From the NCBI RefSeq assembly GCF_018336155.1, contig NZ_JAGYHF010000005.1, positions 1 through 64,000 of the forward strand: DNA of 64,000 nucleotides, written 5' to 3'. The notes below the pieces were generated by a model. The model was given only the letters and a program-made list of their open reading frames with translations. It did no database searches and was not told the DNA's origin. How positions within the stretch are numbered: position 1 is the stretch's first letter; every line of letters starts with the position of its first letter. Source of the DNA: Pseudomonas rustica. GTDB lineage: Bacteria; Pseudomonadota; Gammaproteobacteria; Pseudomonadales; Pseudomonadaceae. Positions 37,656 to 47,118 of the stretch are shown here, piece after piece. The position numbers and the translations under genes are program-made.

Positions 37656-37742
37656 TGTAGGAGCGGGTCTGTCGGGCCCGGGTTGAATGACCCGGCCCGC
37701 AGACTCGCAATCCGCAATATGCGAGCATTGCTCGCTCCTGCA
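37656..37742. repeat. Palindromic repeat between ompR and envZ
   Basis: Starts TTGTAGGAGCGGGTCTG and contains nested pairs GCGGGTCTGTCGGGCC / GGCCCGCAGACTCGC, ending in a CGAGCATTGCTCG hairpin and GCTCCTGCAA. It may attenuate read-through from ompR to envZ. Confidence 0.75.
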
Positions 37743-37760
37743 AGTGTGTAGCGGTTATTC

Positions 37761-39074
37761 ATGAAAACCCCCGTCTGGTTCCCCCAAAGTTTTTTCTCCC
37801 GCACCCTCTGGCTGGTGCTCATCGTCGTGCTGTTTTCCAAAGCGCTGACCCTGGTTTATCTGTTGATGAACGAGGACGTGCTGGTGGATCGTCAATACAG
37901 CCACGGCGTCGCTCTGACGCTGCGCGCCTATTGGGCCGCCGACGAAGAAAACCGCGCGAAGATTGCCGATGCCGCGACCCTGATCCGCGTGGTCGGCGCT
38001 GGCGTGCCGGAAGGCGAACAGCATTGGCCGTACAGCGAAATCTACCAGCGGCAGATGCAGGCGGAGCTGGGCGCCGACACCGAAGTGCGCTTGCGCATGC
38101 ATTCGCCGCCAGCGCTGTGGGTTCGCGCGCCGAGCCTCGGTGATGGCTGGCTGAAAGTGCCGTTGTACCCGCATCCCTTGCGCGGCCAGAAAATCTGGAA
38201 CGTGCTCGGCTGGTTCCTCGCCATTGGTTTGCTATCGACAGCGTCGGCATGGATTTTCGTCAGTCAGCTCAACCAGCCGTTGAAACGCTTGGTCTTCGCT
38301 GCGCGGCAACTCGGTCAGGGCCGCAGCGTGCGTCTGCCGATCAGCGATACGCCGAGCGAAATGACCGAGGTGTATCGCGCCTTTAACCAGATGGCTGAAG
38401 ACGTCGAGCAGGCCGGACGGGAGCGCGAGCTCATGCTGGCGGGGGTTTCCCACGATTTGCGCACACCATTGACGCGTCTGCGGCTGTCGCTGGAATTGAT
38501 GGGCGATCGCAACGACCTGACTGACGACATGGTGCGTGACATCGAGGACATGGACGCGATTCTCGACCAGTTCCTCGCGTTTATTCGTGATGGTCGTGAC
38601 GAGTCCGTGGAAGAGGTCGATCTCAGCGATCTGGTGCGTGAGGTGGCAGCGCCTTACAACCAGAATGAAGAGAAAGTCCGTTTGCGTCTGGAGCCGATTC
38701 AGCCGTTTCCGTTGCGTCGGGTGTCGATGAAGCGCTTGCTCAATAACCTGATCGGCAACGCCCTGAACCATGCCGGCAGCAGCGTGGAAGTTGCGGCTTA
38801 TGTGAGCGGTGATGTCAGCGCGCCGTATGTGGTGCTGAGCGTGATGGATCGAGGGGCGGGGATTGATCCTTCAGAGCTCGAGGCGATCTTTAATCCGTTT
38901 ACTCGCGGCGATCGTGCTCGGGGCGGGAAGGGTACTGGCTTGGGTCTGGCGATTGTGAAGCGGATTGCTTCGATGCATGGCGGCAATGTTGAGTTGCGCA
39001 ACCGGTCCGGGGGTGGATTGGAGGCGCGAGTCAGGTTGCCGCTGGGGTTGATGTTGCCTCGGGATGCCGTTTAA
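37761..39074 (+). CDS. envZ: Sensor histidine kinase EnvZ
   Basis: 437-residue inner-membrane sensor kinase paired with OmpR. Membrane segments are at about residues 14-36 and 146-169, flanking a periplasmic domain of roughly 110 residues. A HAMP segment follows, and the phosphorylated His231 lies in AGVSHDLRTPLTRLRL. The ATPase domain shows the N box NNLIGNALNHA, G1 DRGAGIDP and G2 GKGTGLGLAIVKRI. ATG at 37761. Separated from ompR by a palindromic repeat but clearly its operon partner. Confidence 0.95.
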   Translation: MKTPVWFPQSFFSRTLWLVLIVVLFSKALTLVYLLMNEDVLVDRQYSHGVALTLRAYWAADEENRAKIADAATLIRVVGAGVPEGEQHWPYSEIYQRQMQAELGADTEVRLRMHSPPALWVRAPSLGDGWLKVPLYPHPLRGQKIWNVLGWFLAIGLLSTASAWIFVSQLNQPLKRLVFAARQLGQGRSVRLPISDTPSEMTEVYRAFNQMAEDVEQAGRERELMLAGVSHDLRTPLTRLRLSLELMGDRNDLTDDMVRDIEDMDAILDQFLAFIRDGRDESVEEVDLSDLVREVAAPYNQNEEKVRLRLEPIQPFPLRRVSMKRLLNNLIGNALNHAGSSVEVAAYVSGDVSAPYVVLSVMDRGAGIDPSELEAIFNPFTRGDRARGGKGTGLGLAIVKRIASMHGGNVELRNRSGGGLEARVRLPLGLMLPRDAV

Positions 39075-39083
39075 ACCGTAAAA

Positions 39084-39260
39084 CCCTCACCCCAGCCCTC
39101 TCCCGGAGGGAGAGGGAGCTGACCGAGGTGTCTGGCGTCATACATCGACCTGAAATTCCGAGTCGATTATGGATTCGGTAAAGATCGATCATGTCGGCGG
39201 AGTTTTCCAATATCCCCCAATCAGTCCCCTCTCCCTTCGGGAGAGGGTTAGGGTGAGGGG
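39084..39260. repeat. Long inverted repeat of the CCCTCACCCCAGCCCTCTCCC family
   Basis: CCCTCACCCCAGCCCTCTCC with inverted GGAGAGGGTTAGGGTGAGGG around about 130 bases that include GACCTGAAATTCCGAGTCGA. It lies between convergent envZ and rimK and probably separates the two transcripts. Confidence 0.9.
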
Positions 39261-39283
39261 CTCTTTGCTCTTTGCTCTTCGCT

Positions 39284-40189
39284 CTAGCCCTTGCCTTTGG
39301 TGCGCGTCATATTCGGCCCACCATTCTTTTCCAGATGCTCAATGATGATCCCCGCCACATTCTTCCCGGTGGTGGTCTCAATCCCTTCCAGCCCCGGCGA
39401 CGAGTTCACTTCCATCACCAGCGGCCCGTGATTGGAACGCAGAATATCCACACCCGCCACCGCCAGGCCCATGACCTTCGCCGCACGCAACGCGGTCATG
39501 CGTTCTTCCGGCGTGATCTTGATCAGGCTCGCGCTGCCGCCACGGTGCAGATTGGAACGGAACTCACCCGGTTTCGCCTGACGCTTCATCGCCGCGATCA
39601 CCTTGTCGCCGACCACGAAGCAACGAATATCCGCGCCGCCCGCTTCCTTGATGTACTCCTGCACCATGATGTTCTGCTTCAGGCCCATGAACGCTTCGAT
39701 CACCGATTCCGCAGCGGTCGCGGTTTCGCACAGCACCACACCGATGCCTTGGGTGCCTTCCAGCACTTTGATCACCAGCGGCGCGCCGTTGACCATGTCG
39801 ATCAGATCGGGAATGTCATCCGGCGAGTGAGCAAACCCGGTGACCGGCAAACCGATGCCGCGACGCGAGAGCAATTGCAGCGAACGCAATTTGTCCCGGG
39901 AACGGGCAATCGCCACCGATTCGTTGAGCGGGAACACCCCCATCATTTCAAACTGACGCAACACGGCGCAGCCATAGAACGTCACCGACGCACCGATCCG
40001 CGGAATCACCGCGTCGAAACCTTCCAGCGGTTTGCCGCGATAGTGGATCTGCGGCTTGTGGCTGGCGATGTTCATGTAGGCGCGCAACGTGTCGATCACT
40101 ACCATTTCATGCCCGCGCTCGGTTCCGGCTTCGACCAGACGGCGGGTGGAATACAGACGCGGGTTCCGCGACAGCACAGCGATCTTCAT
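39284..40189 (-). CDS. rimK: Ribosomal protein S6 glutamate ligase RimK
   Basis: 301-residue ATP-grasp ligase that adds glutamates to the C-terminus of ribosomal protein S6. Motifs include [20 protein letters not shown] at the start, [20 protein letters not shown] near residue 137, [20 protein letters not shown], and [20 protein letters not shown] near residue 245 (metal-binding Asp, Glu, Asn). Its ATG overlaps the rimB stop by four bases. In Pseudomonas the RimA-RimB-RimK system links cyclic-di-GMP to ribosome modification and proteome change. Confidence 0.95.
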   Translation of the reverse strand: MKIAVLSRNPRLYSTRRLVEAGTERGHEMVVIDTLRAYMNIASHKPQIHYRGKPLEGFDAVIPRIGASVTFYGCAVLRQFEMMGVFPLNESVAIARSRDKLRSLQLLSRRGIGLPVTGFAHSPDDIPDLIDMVNGAPLVIKVLEGTQGIGVVLCETATAAESVIEAFMGLKQNIMVQEYIKEAGGADIRCFVVGDKVIAAMKRQAKPGEFRSNLHRGGSASLIKITPEERMTALRAAKVMGLAVAGVDILRSNHGPLVMEVNSSPGLEGIETTTGKNVAGIIIEHLEKNGGPNMTRTKGKG

Positions 40190-40665
40190 GCAACACCTGT
40201 GGAGGAGGTAGATACCGGGAACACCGGCTTGTCTTGTACATATTTGATACCCGGATTGACCACCAACTGGCCATCGATCAGGGCTTTGGAACCGAGTAAC
40301 AGGCGATAACGCATGGACTTGCGGCAGGCGAGAGTGAACTCGACCGGCCAGACCCGATCACCCAAGGCCAGGGTGGTGCTTATCACGTAGCGCACCTGCG
40401 CATGGCCGTTGGAGCTTTTAATGGTTTTGCGCGTCACCAGCGGCGCTTCGCAGCGGCGGTGACGTAACTGCACCACCGTGCCCAAGTGCGCGGTGAAACG
40501 CACCCATTTCTCGCCGTCGCGTTCGAACGGTTCGATGTCGGTGGCATGCAGACTGGAGGTGCTTGCCCCGGTGTCGATTTTCGCCCGCAGGCCCGCGACT
40601 CCCAAATCCGGGAGCGCCACCCACTCGCGCAGACCGACAACGGTCAAATGGTCAAATGTCTTCAA
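40186..40665 (-). CDS. rimB: RimB, retropepsin-like ATP-dependent zinc protease family
   Basis: 159-residue protein of the putative ATP-dependent zinc protease/retropepsin-like group. The catalytic-type motif is [20 protein letters not shown] (Asp in DTGA, about residue 32), followed by [20 protein letters not shown]. In Pseudomonas rimABK it is reported to act on polyglutamated S6 and to influence RimK. The start is a TTG at 40665 with a poor ribosome binding site, so the protein may be made at low level or begin a few codons away. It overlaps rimK and follows rimA by 17 bases. Confidence 0.88.
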   Translation of the reverse strand: MKTFDHLTVVGLREWVALPDLGVAGLRAKIDTGASTSSLHATDIEPFERDGEKWVRFTAHLGTVVQLRHRRCEAPLVTRKTIKSSNGHAQVRYVISTTLALGDRVWPVEFTLACRKSMRYRLLLGSKALIDGQLVVNPGIKYVQDKPVFPVSTSSTGVA

Positions 40666-40682
40666 TAGATAAAAACCAACGA

Positions 40683-41462
40683 TTAACGCGTCCAGGCCTC
40701 AGGTGCTACCTGGGCCAACGCTTTGAATGCAGGTCTGGCGAACCAGTAGCCTTGCATCAGAAATATTCCACAGTCCGCCAGGAAATCCCGTTCACCGGCG
40801 CTCTCAATGCCTTCGGCAATGACTGTAACGTCCAACTCCGCACAGATTGTGACAATCCCCCGAACGATCGCCTGACGAACACGGTCGCGATCGACATCGC
40901 GGATCAGCGCCATGTCGAGTTTGATCAGATCCGGTTGGAAATCAGCCAGCAGATTGAGCCCCGAATAACCGGCACCGAAGTCATCGATGGCGGTCTTGAA
41001 GCCGAATTCGCGGTATTCACGCAGAATATTGGTCAAATGGCGATAGTTATCTACGTGCTCGCTTTCCAGGGTTTCGAAAATCAATCGGTCGATCGGGAAA
41101 TTGTGTTTTTTTGCCGCCTCCAGAGTGCTGCGAATGCATAACTCTGGACGATAGACCGCGTTGGGCATGAAGTTGATCGACAAGTGTGTCTGCATATTTA
41201 GAGTGGCCGCGCCTTCGATGGCGCGGGTGCGGCAGAGCTGGTCGAAACGGTAGCGGTTGTCTTCTGTAACTTGATCCAACACGGTGAACGCGCCTTCACC
41301 GGCCACACCCCGAACCAGCGCTTCGTTGGCGAAGATCGACTGATCGCGCAGATCGACGATGGGTTGATAGGCGAAGGCAAACTCGAAGCCCAGCGGCTCG
41401 CTTTGCTGGCAGCCTTGGCAACCGGCCTTGGGCGAAGTTAATGAAGATGGAAATTTTGTCAC
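40683..41462 (-). CDS. rimA: RimA, EAL-domain cyclic-di-GMP phosphodiesterase
   Basis: 259-residue single-domain EAL protein. Catalytic residues look intact: E in NEALVRG (Glu48), N in LSINFMPNAVY, E in FETLESEHVD, DD in AIDDFGAGYSGLNLL, K in PDLIKLDMALI, E in VTVIAEGIES and Q in LMQGYWFARP. It should hydrolyse c-di-GMP to pGpG. A CQGC pair near residue 16 is notable. The preferred start is GTG 41462, with GGAG seven bases upstream; the open frame extends 12 codons further. First gene of rimABK. Confidence 0.9.
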   Translation of the reverse strand: MTKFPSSLTSPKAGCQGCQQSEPLGFEFAFAYQPIVDLRDQSIFANEALVRGVAGEGAFTVLDQVTEDNRYRFDQLCRTRAIEGAATLNMQTHLSINFMPNAVYRPELCIRSTLEAAKKHNFPIDRLIFETLESEHVDNYRHLTNILREYREFGFKTAIDDFGAGYSGLNLLADFQPDLIKLDMALIRDVDRDRVRQAIVRGIVTICAELDVTVIAEGIESAGERDFLADCGIFLMQGYWFARPAFKALAQVAPEAWTR

Positions 41463-41578
41463 TCGATCTCTCCGTGCCGATGAACCGGCCTGGATCACAG
41501 TCTATCTGGAGGGCCGAGTTGTTGCGCCCGACAGAAACGGTAGTACAGTTCCGACTACTGGCTGACCGAGGAATTCAT

Positions 41579-41986
41579 ATGGCGCAAAAACAGGAAGAGG
41601 ACGACAAGGTTCGTCTCGACAAGTGGCTGTGGGCCGCACGTTTCTACAAGACTCGCGCGTTGGCCAAAGCCGCCATCGAGAGTGGCAAGGTGCATTGTCG
41701 GGGTGAGCGCTGCAAGCCTGGCAAAGAGCCACGCATTGGCGATGAGTTCGAGATTCGTATGGGGTTCGAAGTGCGTACGGTGAAGGTTGAGGCGCTGTCG
41801 ATCGTGCGCCGCGGTGCGCCCGAGGCGCAGACCTTGTACGCGGAGACTGCCGAGAGTGTTGCCAAACGTGAGGCGGCAGCGGCGATGCGCAAGGCGGGCG
41901 CGTTGGGCATGAGCACCGATGGCAAACCGAGCAAGAAACAGCGGCGGGATTTGTTCAAGTTTCGTGGCAGCAGCCACGACGAGTGA
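41579..41986 (+). CDS. hslR: Heat-shock ribosome-associated protein Hsp15 (S4 domain)
   Basis: 135-residue S4-domain RNA-binding protein that binds free 50S subunits carrying stalled nascent chains. The S4 motif is VRLDKWLWAARFYKTRALAK (about residues 11-30), then IESGKVHCRGERCKPGKEPR. The C-terminus is basic. ATG at 41579 follows GAGGAATTC. It is divergent from rimA across about 115 bases. In E. coli hslR and hslO are adjacent; here a PAP2 gene lies between them. Confidence 0.94.
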   Translation: MAQKQEEDDKVRLDKWLWAARFYKTRALAKAAIESGKVHCRGERCKPGKEPRIGDEFEIRMGFEVRTVKVEALSIVRRGAPEAQTLYAETAESVAKREAAAAMRKAGALGMSTDGKPSKKQRRDLFKFRGSSHDE

Positions 41987-42019
41987 GAGCGAAGTTTTTG
42001 CGTTGTTGGTGCCGGCCTC

Positions 42020-42102
42020 TTCGCGAGCAAGCCCGCTCCCACATTGGATTGCATTTCAACGGAAGGAATGCGGTCAATTGTGGGAGCGGGCTTGCTCGCG
42101 AA
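42020..42102. repeat. REP-type inverted repeat (TTCGCGAGCAAGC family)
   Basis: TTCGCGAGCAAGCCCGCTCC and inverted GGAGCGGGCTTGCTCGCGAA around about 43 bases. Between convergent hslR and the PAP2 gene. Confidence 0.9.
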
Positions 42103-42137
42103 TCGAGTGCACGGCACTCGCCGGAGTCAACGCGGTA

Positions 42138-42938
42138 TCAGGCGCTACGCACCACACTCATCCGCGACACCACCGGCAACTTGCCCAGCAGCGCAAAAAC
42201 CGGCGCCGTCACCTTCAACCAGAAGTTCGCCGCGTGATAGGCAAACGGCGTGTAATAACCCCAGCCCAACGCCCACACCGCCAGCAAAACCCCACCGATG
42301 TAATCGTCCTGGCCCCAATGCGCACCAGCCACCAGTCGCGGCAACATGAACAACACCGCCAAGCCCCACACCGTCAAAAACTGCCCGACCGTACGGCTGA
42401 ACACGCCCATGAACAGCGCCCAGATCAACAACACCGAGGCGTGATCACCGGGGAAACTCTGGCTGGAGCGATCTTTAATTTCCCAGGTTTTTTCCAGATC
42501 CGGGAAGTAGTCGCTGATGTGCACGGCGCCCTCAAGCACCATCGACGGACTGCTGTGCTGCCAATCCATAGAGTCGGCGAACTTGGAAAACAGTGCGCGA
42601 ATCACCACCATCAACAACAGAATCGACAGAAAACCGAAAAAAGCCCGGCGCACGTCAATCGCCTTGAACACCCAGTCGCCCTTGATCAGCAGCGTCAGCA
42701 GGATCAGGCCAACGACGATGTCGAACGGACGCATACTTGCAATTGCCCAGATGTGGAGCCATATGGGGTTGCTGGCCAGCGGTGTATTGAGTGAGCGAAA
42801 CAGCCACTCGTCGAAAATCACACACAGCGCGTTGCCCGTAGGCCATAACCAGAAAGCCAGTAGTGCTAATGGCACCACGTTGCACAGAACCAGCCGGCCG
42901 AGGTTCCACCTTGATTGGAACAAACCCGGATTGTTCAT
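42138..42938 (-). CDS. PAP2-superfamily membrane phosphatase
   Basis: 266-residue integral membrane protein with about five or six hydrophobic segments. The phosphatase motifs are QSFPGDHASVLLIWALF (PSGH-like, catalytic His) and RLVAGAHWGQDDYIGGVLL (second His and Asp). The first canonical motif K-x6-RP is not obvious; KDRSSQSF just before PGDH is closer than usual. The family dephosphorylates lipid phosphates such as undecaprenyl diphosphate, phosphatidylglycerol phosphate or lipid A. ATG at 42938 follows GGGAGG. Substrate undecided. Confidence 0.85.
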   Translation of the reverse strand: MNNPGLFQSRWNLGRLVLCNVVPLALLAFWLWPTGNALCVIFDEWLFRSLNTPLASNPIWLHIWAIASMRPFDIVVGLILLTLLIKGDWVFKAIDVRRAFFGFLSILLLMVVIRALFSKFADSMDWQHSSPSMVLEGAVHISDYFPDLEKTWEIKDRSSQSFPGDHASVLLIWALFMGVFSRTVGQFLTVWGLAVLFMLPRLVAGAHWGQDDYIGGVLLAVWALGWGYYTPFAYHAANFWLKVTAPVFALLGKLPVVSRMSVVRSA

Positions 42939-43043
42939 AAAATGCCTCCCATGGCAAAGCAGTCGGCACCAAAAGGGGTGCCAAGAAGCGCAAATTTTCA
43001 CGTCTTGTAACCATTTTGTCACCACTTTCAGATACCCAGACCT

Positions 43044-43946
43044 ATGACCGACCTACCGGATACCGATTTCACCCAACGCTTCATCTTTGATGACAGCGAC
43101 ACCCGTGGCGAACTGGTCGCGCTTGAGCGCAGCTACGCCGAAGTCCTCGCCAAGCACCCGTACCCGGAGCCGGTTGCGCAATTGCTGGGCGAGCTGATGG
43201 CCGCCGCCTCGTTGCTGGTGGGCACCCTCAAGTTCGATGGACTGCTGATTCTGCAGGCGCGTTCCGAAGGCCCGATTCCGATGCTGATGATCGAGTGCTC
43301 CAGCGACCGCGACATCCGTGGTCTGGCGCGTTATCACGCCGATCAGATCGCCCCGGACGCAACCCTCGCCGACCTGATGCCGAACGGTGTTCTGGCCCTG
43401 ACCGTCGACCCGACTGTCGGCCAGCGCTACCAGGGCATTGTCGACCTCGACGGCGAAACCCTGTCCGATTGCTTCACCAACTATTTCGTCATGTCGCAAC
43501 AGGTCGGTACGCGCTTCAAGCTGTTCGCCGACGGTCGTCGTGCCCGTGGTTTGCTCCTGCAACAATTGCCGGCCGATCGTCTGAAAGACGAAGAAGATCG
43601 CGCCGCCAGTTGGCAGCACATCACCGCGCTGGCCACCACCCTGACCGCCGATGAGTTGCTCAGCCTGGACAACGAAACCGTGCTGCATCGCCTCTACCAC
43701 GAAGAGCAGGTGCGTCTGTTCGATGTGCAGAATCTGCGCTTCCGTTGCAGCTGCTCGCGGGATCGTTCGGGCAATGCGCTGGTCAGTCTGGGTCTGGAAG
43801 ATGCGCAAGCGTTGGTCGCCGAACAGGGTGGTACCGTCGAGATTGATTGCCAGTTTTGCAACGAGCGCTACCTGTTCGATGCAGCCGATATCGCTCAATT
43901 GTTCGCTGGCGCCGGTGTCGACACGCCATCCGACACCCGGCACTAA
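43044..43946 (+). CDS. hslO: Redox-regulated chaperone Hsp33
   Basis: 300-residue holdase activated by oxidative unfolding. The four zinc cysteines are Cys235 and Cys237 (RCSCSRDR) and Cys269 and Cys272 (DCQFCNERY), the expected CxC and CxxC motifs. The N-terminal domain contains [13 protein letters not shown] and [15 protein letters not shown] stretches. ATG at 43044 begins [16 protein letters not shown]. It precedes pckA on the same strand. Confidence 0.96.
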   Translation: MTDLPDTDFTQRFIFDDSDTRGELVALERSYAEVLAKHPYPEPVAQLLGELMAAASLLVGTLKFDGLLILQARSEGPIPMLMIECSSDRDIRGLARYHADQIAPDATLADLMPNGVLALTVDPTVGQRYQGIVDLDGETLSDCFTNYFVMSQQVGTRFKLFADGRRARGLLLQQLPADRLKDEEDRAASWQHITALATTLTADELLSLDNETVLHRLYHEEQVRLFDVQNLRFRCSCSRDRSGNALVSLGLEDAQALVAEQGGTVEIDCQFCNERYLFDAADIAQLFAGAGVDTPSDTRH

Positions 43947-44128
43947 AACGGTTCAGCGCAGGTAAATTCACTGCTCAAACGCGCAATTACGCCGTTACGA
44001 CGGGAGGGCCCTACTCTTTTTGGGCGTTTCTGGCATAATCCGGCCCACTTTTTGTCGCGGTAGTAGTGCACGACTTTCTACTACAAAACGTTTGGAGCAC
44101 ACTCGGCCACTGGCCGACGGGGAATCTC

Positions 44129-45670
44129 ATGACGCAAGCCAATAACGCCGTGTACACCGATCTGAGTGTCGATGATCTGGTAAAAGAAGCCTTGAATCGC
44201 GGTGAGGGCGAGCTTGCCGATACCGGCGCTCTGGTTGTTCGCACCGGTCACCGCACCGGTCGTTCGCCTGTTGACCGTTTCATCGTTGAAGAGCCTTCCA
44301 CCCAGGCCGCTATCGCCTGGGGCCCGATCAACCGCAAGTTCCCGGCCGACAAGTTCGACGCGCTGTGGGCTCGTGTCGAGGCGTTCAACAACGCGCAAGA
44401 GCACTTCGTTTCCCACGTGCATGTAGGCGCAGCTGAAGATCACTACCTGGCCGTGAAAATGACCACCCAGACTGCCTGGCAGAATCTGTTCGGTCGTTGC
44501 CTGTTCATCAACCCGGCCCAGTACAACCCGGCCGGTCGTGAAGAGTGGCAAGTGCTCAACGTGGCCAACTTCGAGTGCGTGCCTGAGCGTGACGGCACCA
44601 ACTCCGACGGTTGCGTGATCCTCAACTTCGCACAGAAAAAAGTGCTGATCGCCGGCATGCGTTACGCCGGTGAGATGAAGAAAGCCATGTTCTCCGTGCA
44701 GAACTTCCTGCTGCCGGCCGCTGACGTGCTGCCGATGCACTGCGCTGCCAACATCGGCGAAGAAGGCGACGTGACCCTGTTCTTCGGTCTGTCGGGCACC
44801 GGTAAAACCACCCTGTCGGCCGACGAAAGCCGTTACCTGATCGGTGACGACGAACACGGCTGGGGCGAAGGCGTGGTGTTCAACATCGAAGGCGGTTGCT
44901 ATGCCAAGTGCATCGACCTCTCCGAGAAGAACGAGCCGGTTATCTGGAAAGCCATCAAGCACGGTGCTGTACTGGAAAACGTCGTTATCGACGACGCCAA
45001 GCACGCCGACTACGCCGATGTCAGCCTGACCCAGAACAGCCGCGCCGCTTACCCGCTGGAGCACGTTGCCAAGCGTTCCGAGCAGAACCTCGGTGGCGAG
45101 CCAAACGCAGTGATCTTCCTGACTTGCGACCTGACCGGCGTGCTGCCGCCAGTGTCGATCCTCAACGAAGAACAAGCGGCCTACCACTTCCTGTCCGGCT
45201 ACACCGCACTGGTGGGCTCGACTGAAATGGGTTCGGGCAGCGGCATCAAGTCGACCTTCTCCACCTGCTTCGGCGCACCGTTCTTCCCGCGCCCGGCTGG
45301 CGAATACGCAGAGCTGCTGATCAAGCGCATCCGCGGCTTCGGTTCGAAGGTTTACCTGGTCAACACCGGCTGGACCGGCGGCGGCTACGGCGTCGGCAAA
45401 CGCTTCAACATCCCGACCACCCGCGCGGTGATCGCAGCGATCCAGAGCGGCGCGCTGATCGGTGCTGACACCGAACACCTCGACACCATCAACCTCGACG
45501 TGCCACTGGCCGTACCGGGCGTTGAAACCAACCTGCTCAACCCACGCAACACCTGGGCTGACAAGGCTGCGTACGACGAGGCTGCCAAAGCACTGGCCGG
45601 TCTGTTCATCGAGAACTTCAAGAAGTTCGAAGTGAGCGACGCGATCAAGGCTGCCGGGCCGAAGTTGTAA
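44129..45670 (+). CDS. pckA: Phosphoenolpyruvate carboxykinase (ATP)
   Basis: 513-residue cytosolic enzyme converting oxaloacetate and ATP to phosphoenolpyruvate and CO2, the gateway of gluconeogenesis. The kinase P-loop is GLSGTGKTT (residues 220-228); [28 protein letters not shown] and the [14 protein letters not shown] stretch are family hallmarks. ATG at 44129 begins [12 protein letters not shown], as in P. aeruginosa; a GTG 63 bases upstream is in frame but unlikely. Followed by a strong terminator. Confidence 0.96.
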   Translation: MTQANNAVYTDLSVDDLVKEALNRGEGELADTGALVVRTGHRTGRSPVDRFIVEEPSTQAAIAWGPINRKFPADKFDALWARVEAFNNAQEHFVSHVHVGAAEDHYLAVKMTTQTAWQNLFGRCLFINPAQYNPAGREEWQVLNVANFECVPERDGTNSDGCVILNFAQKKVLIAGMRYAGEMKKAMFSVQNFLLPAADVLPMHCAANIGEEGDVTLFFGLSGTGKTTLSADESRYLIGDDEHGWGEGVVFNIEGGCYAKCIDLSEKNEPVIWKAIKHGAVLENVVIDDAKHADYADVSLTQNSRAAYPLEHVAKRSEQNLGGEPNAVIFLTCDLTGVLPPVSILNEEQAAYHFLSGYTALVGSTEMGSGSGIKSTFSTCFGAPFFPRPAGEYAELLIKRIRGFGSKVYLVNTGWTGGGYGVGKRFNIPTTRAVIAAIQSGALIGADTEHLDTINLDVPLAVPGVETNLLNPRNTWADKAAYDEAAKALAGLFIENFKKFEVSDAIKAAGPKL

Positions 45671-45690
45671 GATTGGTTTGATGTGAATGA

Positions 45691-45720
45691 AAAAGCCGCC
45701 CTTCGGGGCGGCTTTTTTTT
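45691..45720 (+). terminator. Rho-independent terminator of pckA
   Basis: AAAAGCCGCCC-TTCG-GGGCGGC followed by eight T: a seven-pair GC stem with a UUCG tetraloop, 20 bases after the pckA stop. Confidence 0.96.
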
Positions 45721-45989
45721 GGCCGGCTTTTCATCATGGCGTTCTTTGTCGATTTTTCATCAGCAGTGCAGACAGTGAATGAGTATTCAGCGGGAAGGCT
45801 TCTAGACGATCCTCGCTAACGAGTGCCGCATCAAGAACACTCGTCTTTGACGTCGGAATTTTTTTAACTTTTTGGATCTCGCGTTTTAGTTCTCTCGCGG
45901 ATTTGTTGCTTGAGGAATCGCTGGAGCAGAATAATTGCAAGTGTTTGGTTGATCTGGCAGTTGGGGTCTTATCGGCTCTTTTTGATTGG

Positions 45990-46252
45990 TCAGGGCCACT
46001 GCTGCCGGGCATGCATTATTCGCAGCACTTGCACGCATTCATCTTTAATCATGTAGACGATGATGTAATTAGAAGCTGCAACGATTTCTCGTGTGCCTTC
46101 AACCCTGCCCTTTCTGTACAAGGTCGGGCGCTGTCGAGCGACTTCCCCTTTATTTCGTCGAGATCGGCCGCTGCAACAGGGTTGTCCTGACTAATGCGAT
46201 CCATGATTCGGTCTCGGTCGTCATGCGCCTCGGGGCGCCAGACCAACTTCAT
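45990..46252 (-). pseudogene. ParE/RelE-type toxin gene split by a frame change
   Basis: The N-terminal half reads MKLVWRPEAHDDRDRIMDRI then SQDNPVAAADLDEIKG in one frame. The C-terminal half, EVARQRPTLYRKGRVEGTRE then IVAASNYIIVYMIKDE and VLRIMHARQQWP, continues in the -1 frame to a TGA at 45990. Together they make an 87-residue ParE-like mRNA/gyrase-targeting toxin fold. Without a shift, translation stops at 46049 after 67 residues with an unrelated tail. The frames meet at A-AAG-GGG (about 46145-46151), which fits the X-XXY-YYZ slippery pattern. The options are a one-base deletion (dead gene), a sequencing error or programmed frameshifting. The ATG overlaps the upstream partner stop by one base. 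Confidence 0.75.
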
Positions 46253-46695
46253 CAGCGCGCTCGTTGACGGAGAGCATCGCGTTTGGCTGCAAATATTCGG
46301 CGGCTGTCTTCATCGCTGATGCTCGGCCTTGGGTCATCAATGCTGAGTTGCACCTGACGCTTGAACCATTCCTCATAAGCGGCCGCCTCGTGGGCCTGTT
46401 TCATTGCTTCGGCACGATCAGGCCGAGCGTAGGTTTTCAGTTGCTGCGGGTCGTAACTGGAGGCATCTACATTGAAGTGGCTGATGCCCATTCCCCGCAA
46501 GTAGCTCACCAGCGTTTCAAGCCGCTTGAACAGTCGTACCTGACCACTACGCTGTGCTGCCAGCGAGCATTCTTTTCTTCCCTGCAAAATTTGAATCGAC
46601 CAGCCACCCGGTTGAGCGACGATATTTGTGCTGCTGACTGACCCGTTTTCAATCAAGCGAGCGAGGGTGCTGTGATCAATAGTTTCAGTGGTCAT
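46252..46695 (-). CDS. Putative antitoxin partner of the ParE-like gene
   Basis: 147-residue protein I cannot assign to a named family. The N-terminal part (residues 1-85) looks like a small beta domain, GGWSIQILQGRKECSLAAQR with VRLFKRLETLVSYLRGMGI. The C-terminal part is helical and charged (AEAMKQAHEAAAYEEWFKRQ, SDEDSRRIFAAKRDALRQR), like the toxin-binding tails of ParD/RelB-type antitoxins. Its stop overlaps the toxin ATG (TGATG), the usual antitoxin-first order. ATG at 46695 is chosen; 20 more in-frame codons exist. Assignment as antitoxin rests on this linkage. Confidence 0.75.
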   Translation of the reverse strand: MTTETIDHSTLARLIENGSVSSTNIVAQPGGWSIQILQGRKECSLAAQRSGQVRLFKRLETLVSYLRGMGISHFNVDASSYDPQQLKTYARPDRAEAMKQAHEAAAYEEWFKRQVQLSIDDPRPSISDEDSRRIFAAKRDALRQRAR

Positions 46696-46817
46696 GAAGA
46701 TGAGCCCTTGATTGAACAGTGGCTCCCATCGTACGCAATCAATAGTAGTTTGCAAAATTCAACTCCTTCTTTGGACATTGGTTTTCGAGCATTCATGCTC
46801 TCTGGTGTGGGGGATTT

Positions 46818-47117
46818 TTAAGCCGGAGCTTCCCAGTTGAGCATTTGCTGCTGGGCAACTTGCAGCAGATCACAACCATCCTGCGTCAGCAGATAGAGGG
46901 CGTGGGTGATGTGGGGGATGTCTTCGACGTCGGCTTGTTTGAAGTTGAGGCAGTAGAGGGTGCGTAGCAGGTCGCTTGATGCGCGTAAGCGCTGGACGGC
47001 GCATTCGAGGATGTCTTGGGGGTTGGCTTCTGTGTCGATGATCAGTGGGTTGGTGTCAGTGAGATTGGATTCGAGTGTTCGGTAGCGGTCGGTGGTGAAT
47101 TGATTCCATGTTTTCAT
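46818..47117 (-). CDS. Small helical hypothetical protein, paralogue of broken gene at 48713
   Basis: 99 residues, probably all-helical: DILECAVQRLRASSDLLRTL, YCLNFKQADVEDIPHITHAL, YLLTQDGCDLLQVAQQQML. It resembles short DUF3077-like Pseudomonas proteins, but I am not certain of the family. ATG at 47117 has GAGGATC upstream. A clear relative, damaged by a frameshift, lies at 48713-48972 on the other side of the lipase-like gene, so the pair flanks it. Possible immunity or accessory protein; inference only. Confidence 0.75.
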   Translation of the reverse strand: MKTWNQFTTDRYRTLESNLTDTNPLIIDTEANPQDILECAVQRLRASSDLLRTLYCLNFKQADVEDIPHITHALYLLTQDGCDLLQVAQQQMLNWEAPA

Positions 47118-47118
47118 T

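Noticed and set aside
45734..46012. Leftward 92-codon frame after the ParE-like gene
   Set aside because: Serine/lysine-rich sequence without family features, no ribosome binding site, and it overlaps the end of the toxin's second half.
45903..46190. Rightward 95-codon frame
   Set aside because: Antisense to the split toxin gene, whose homology on the other strand is clear.
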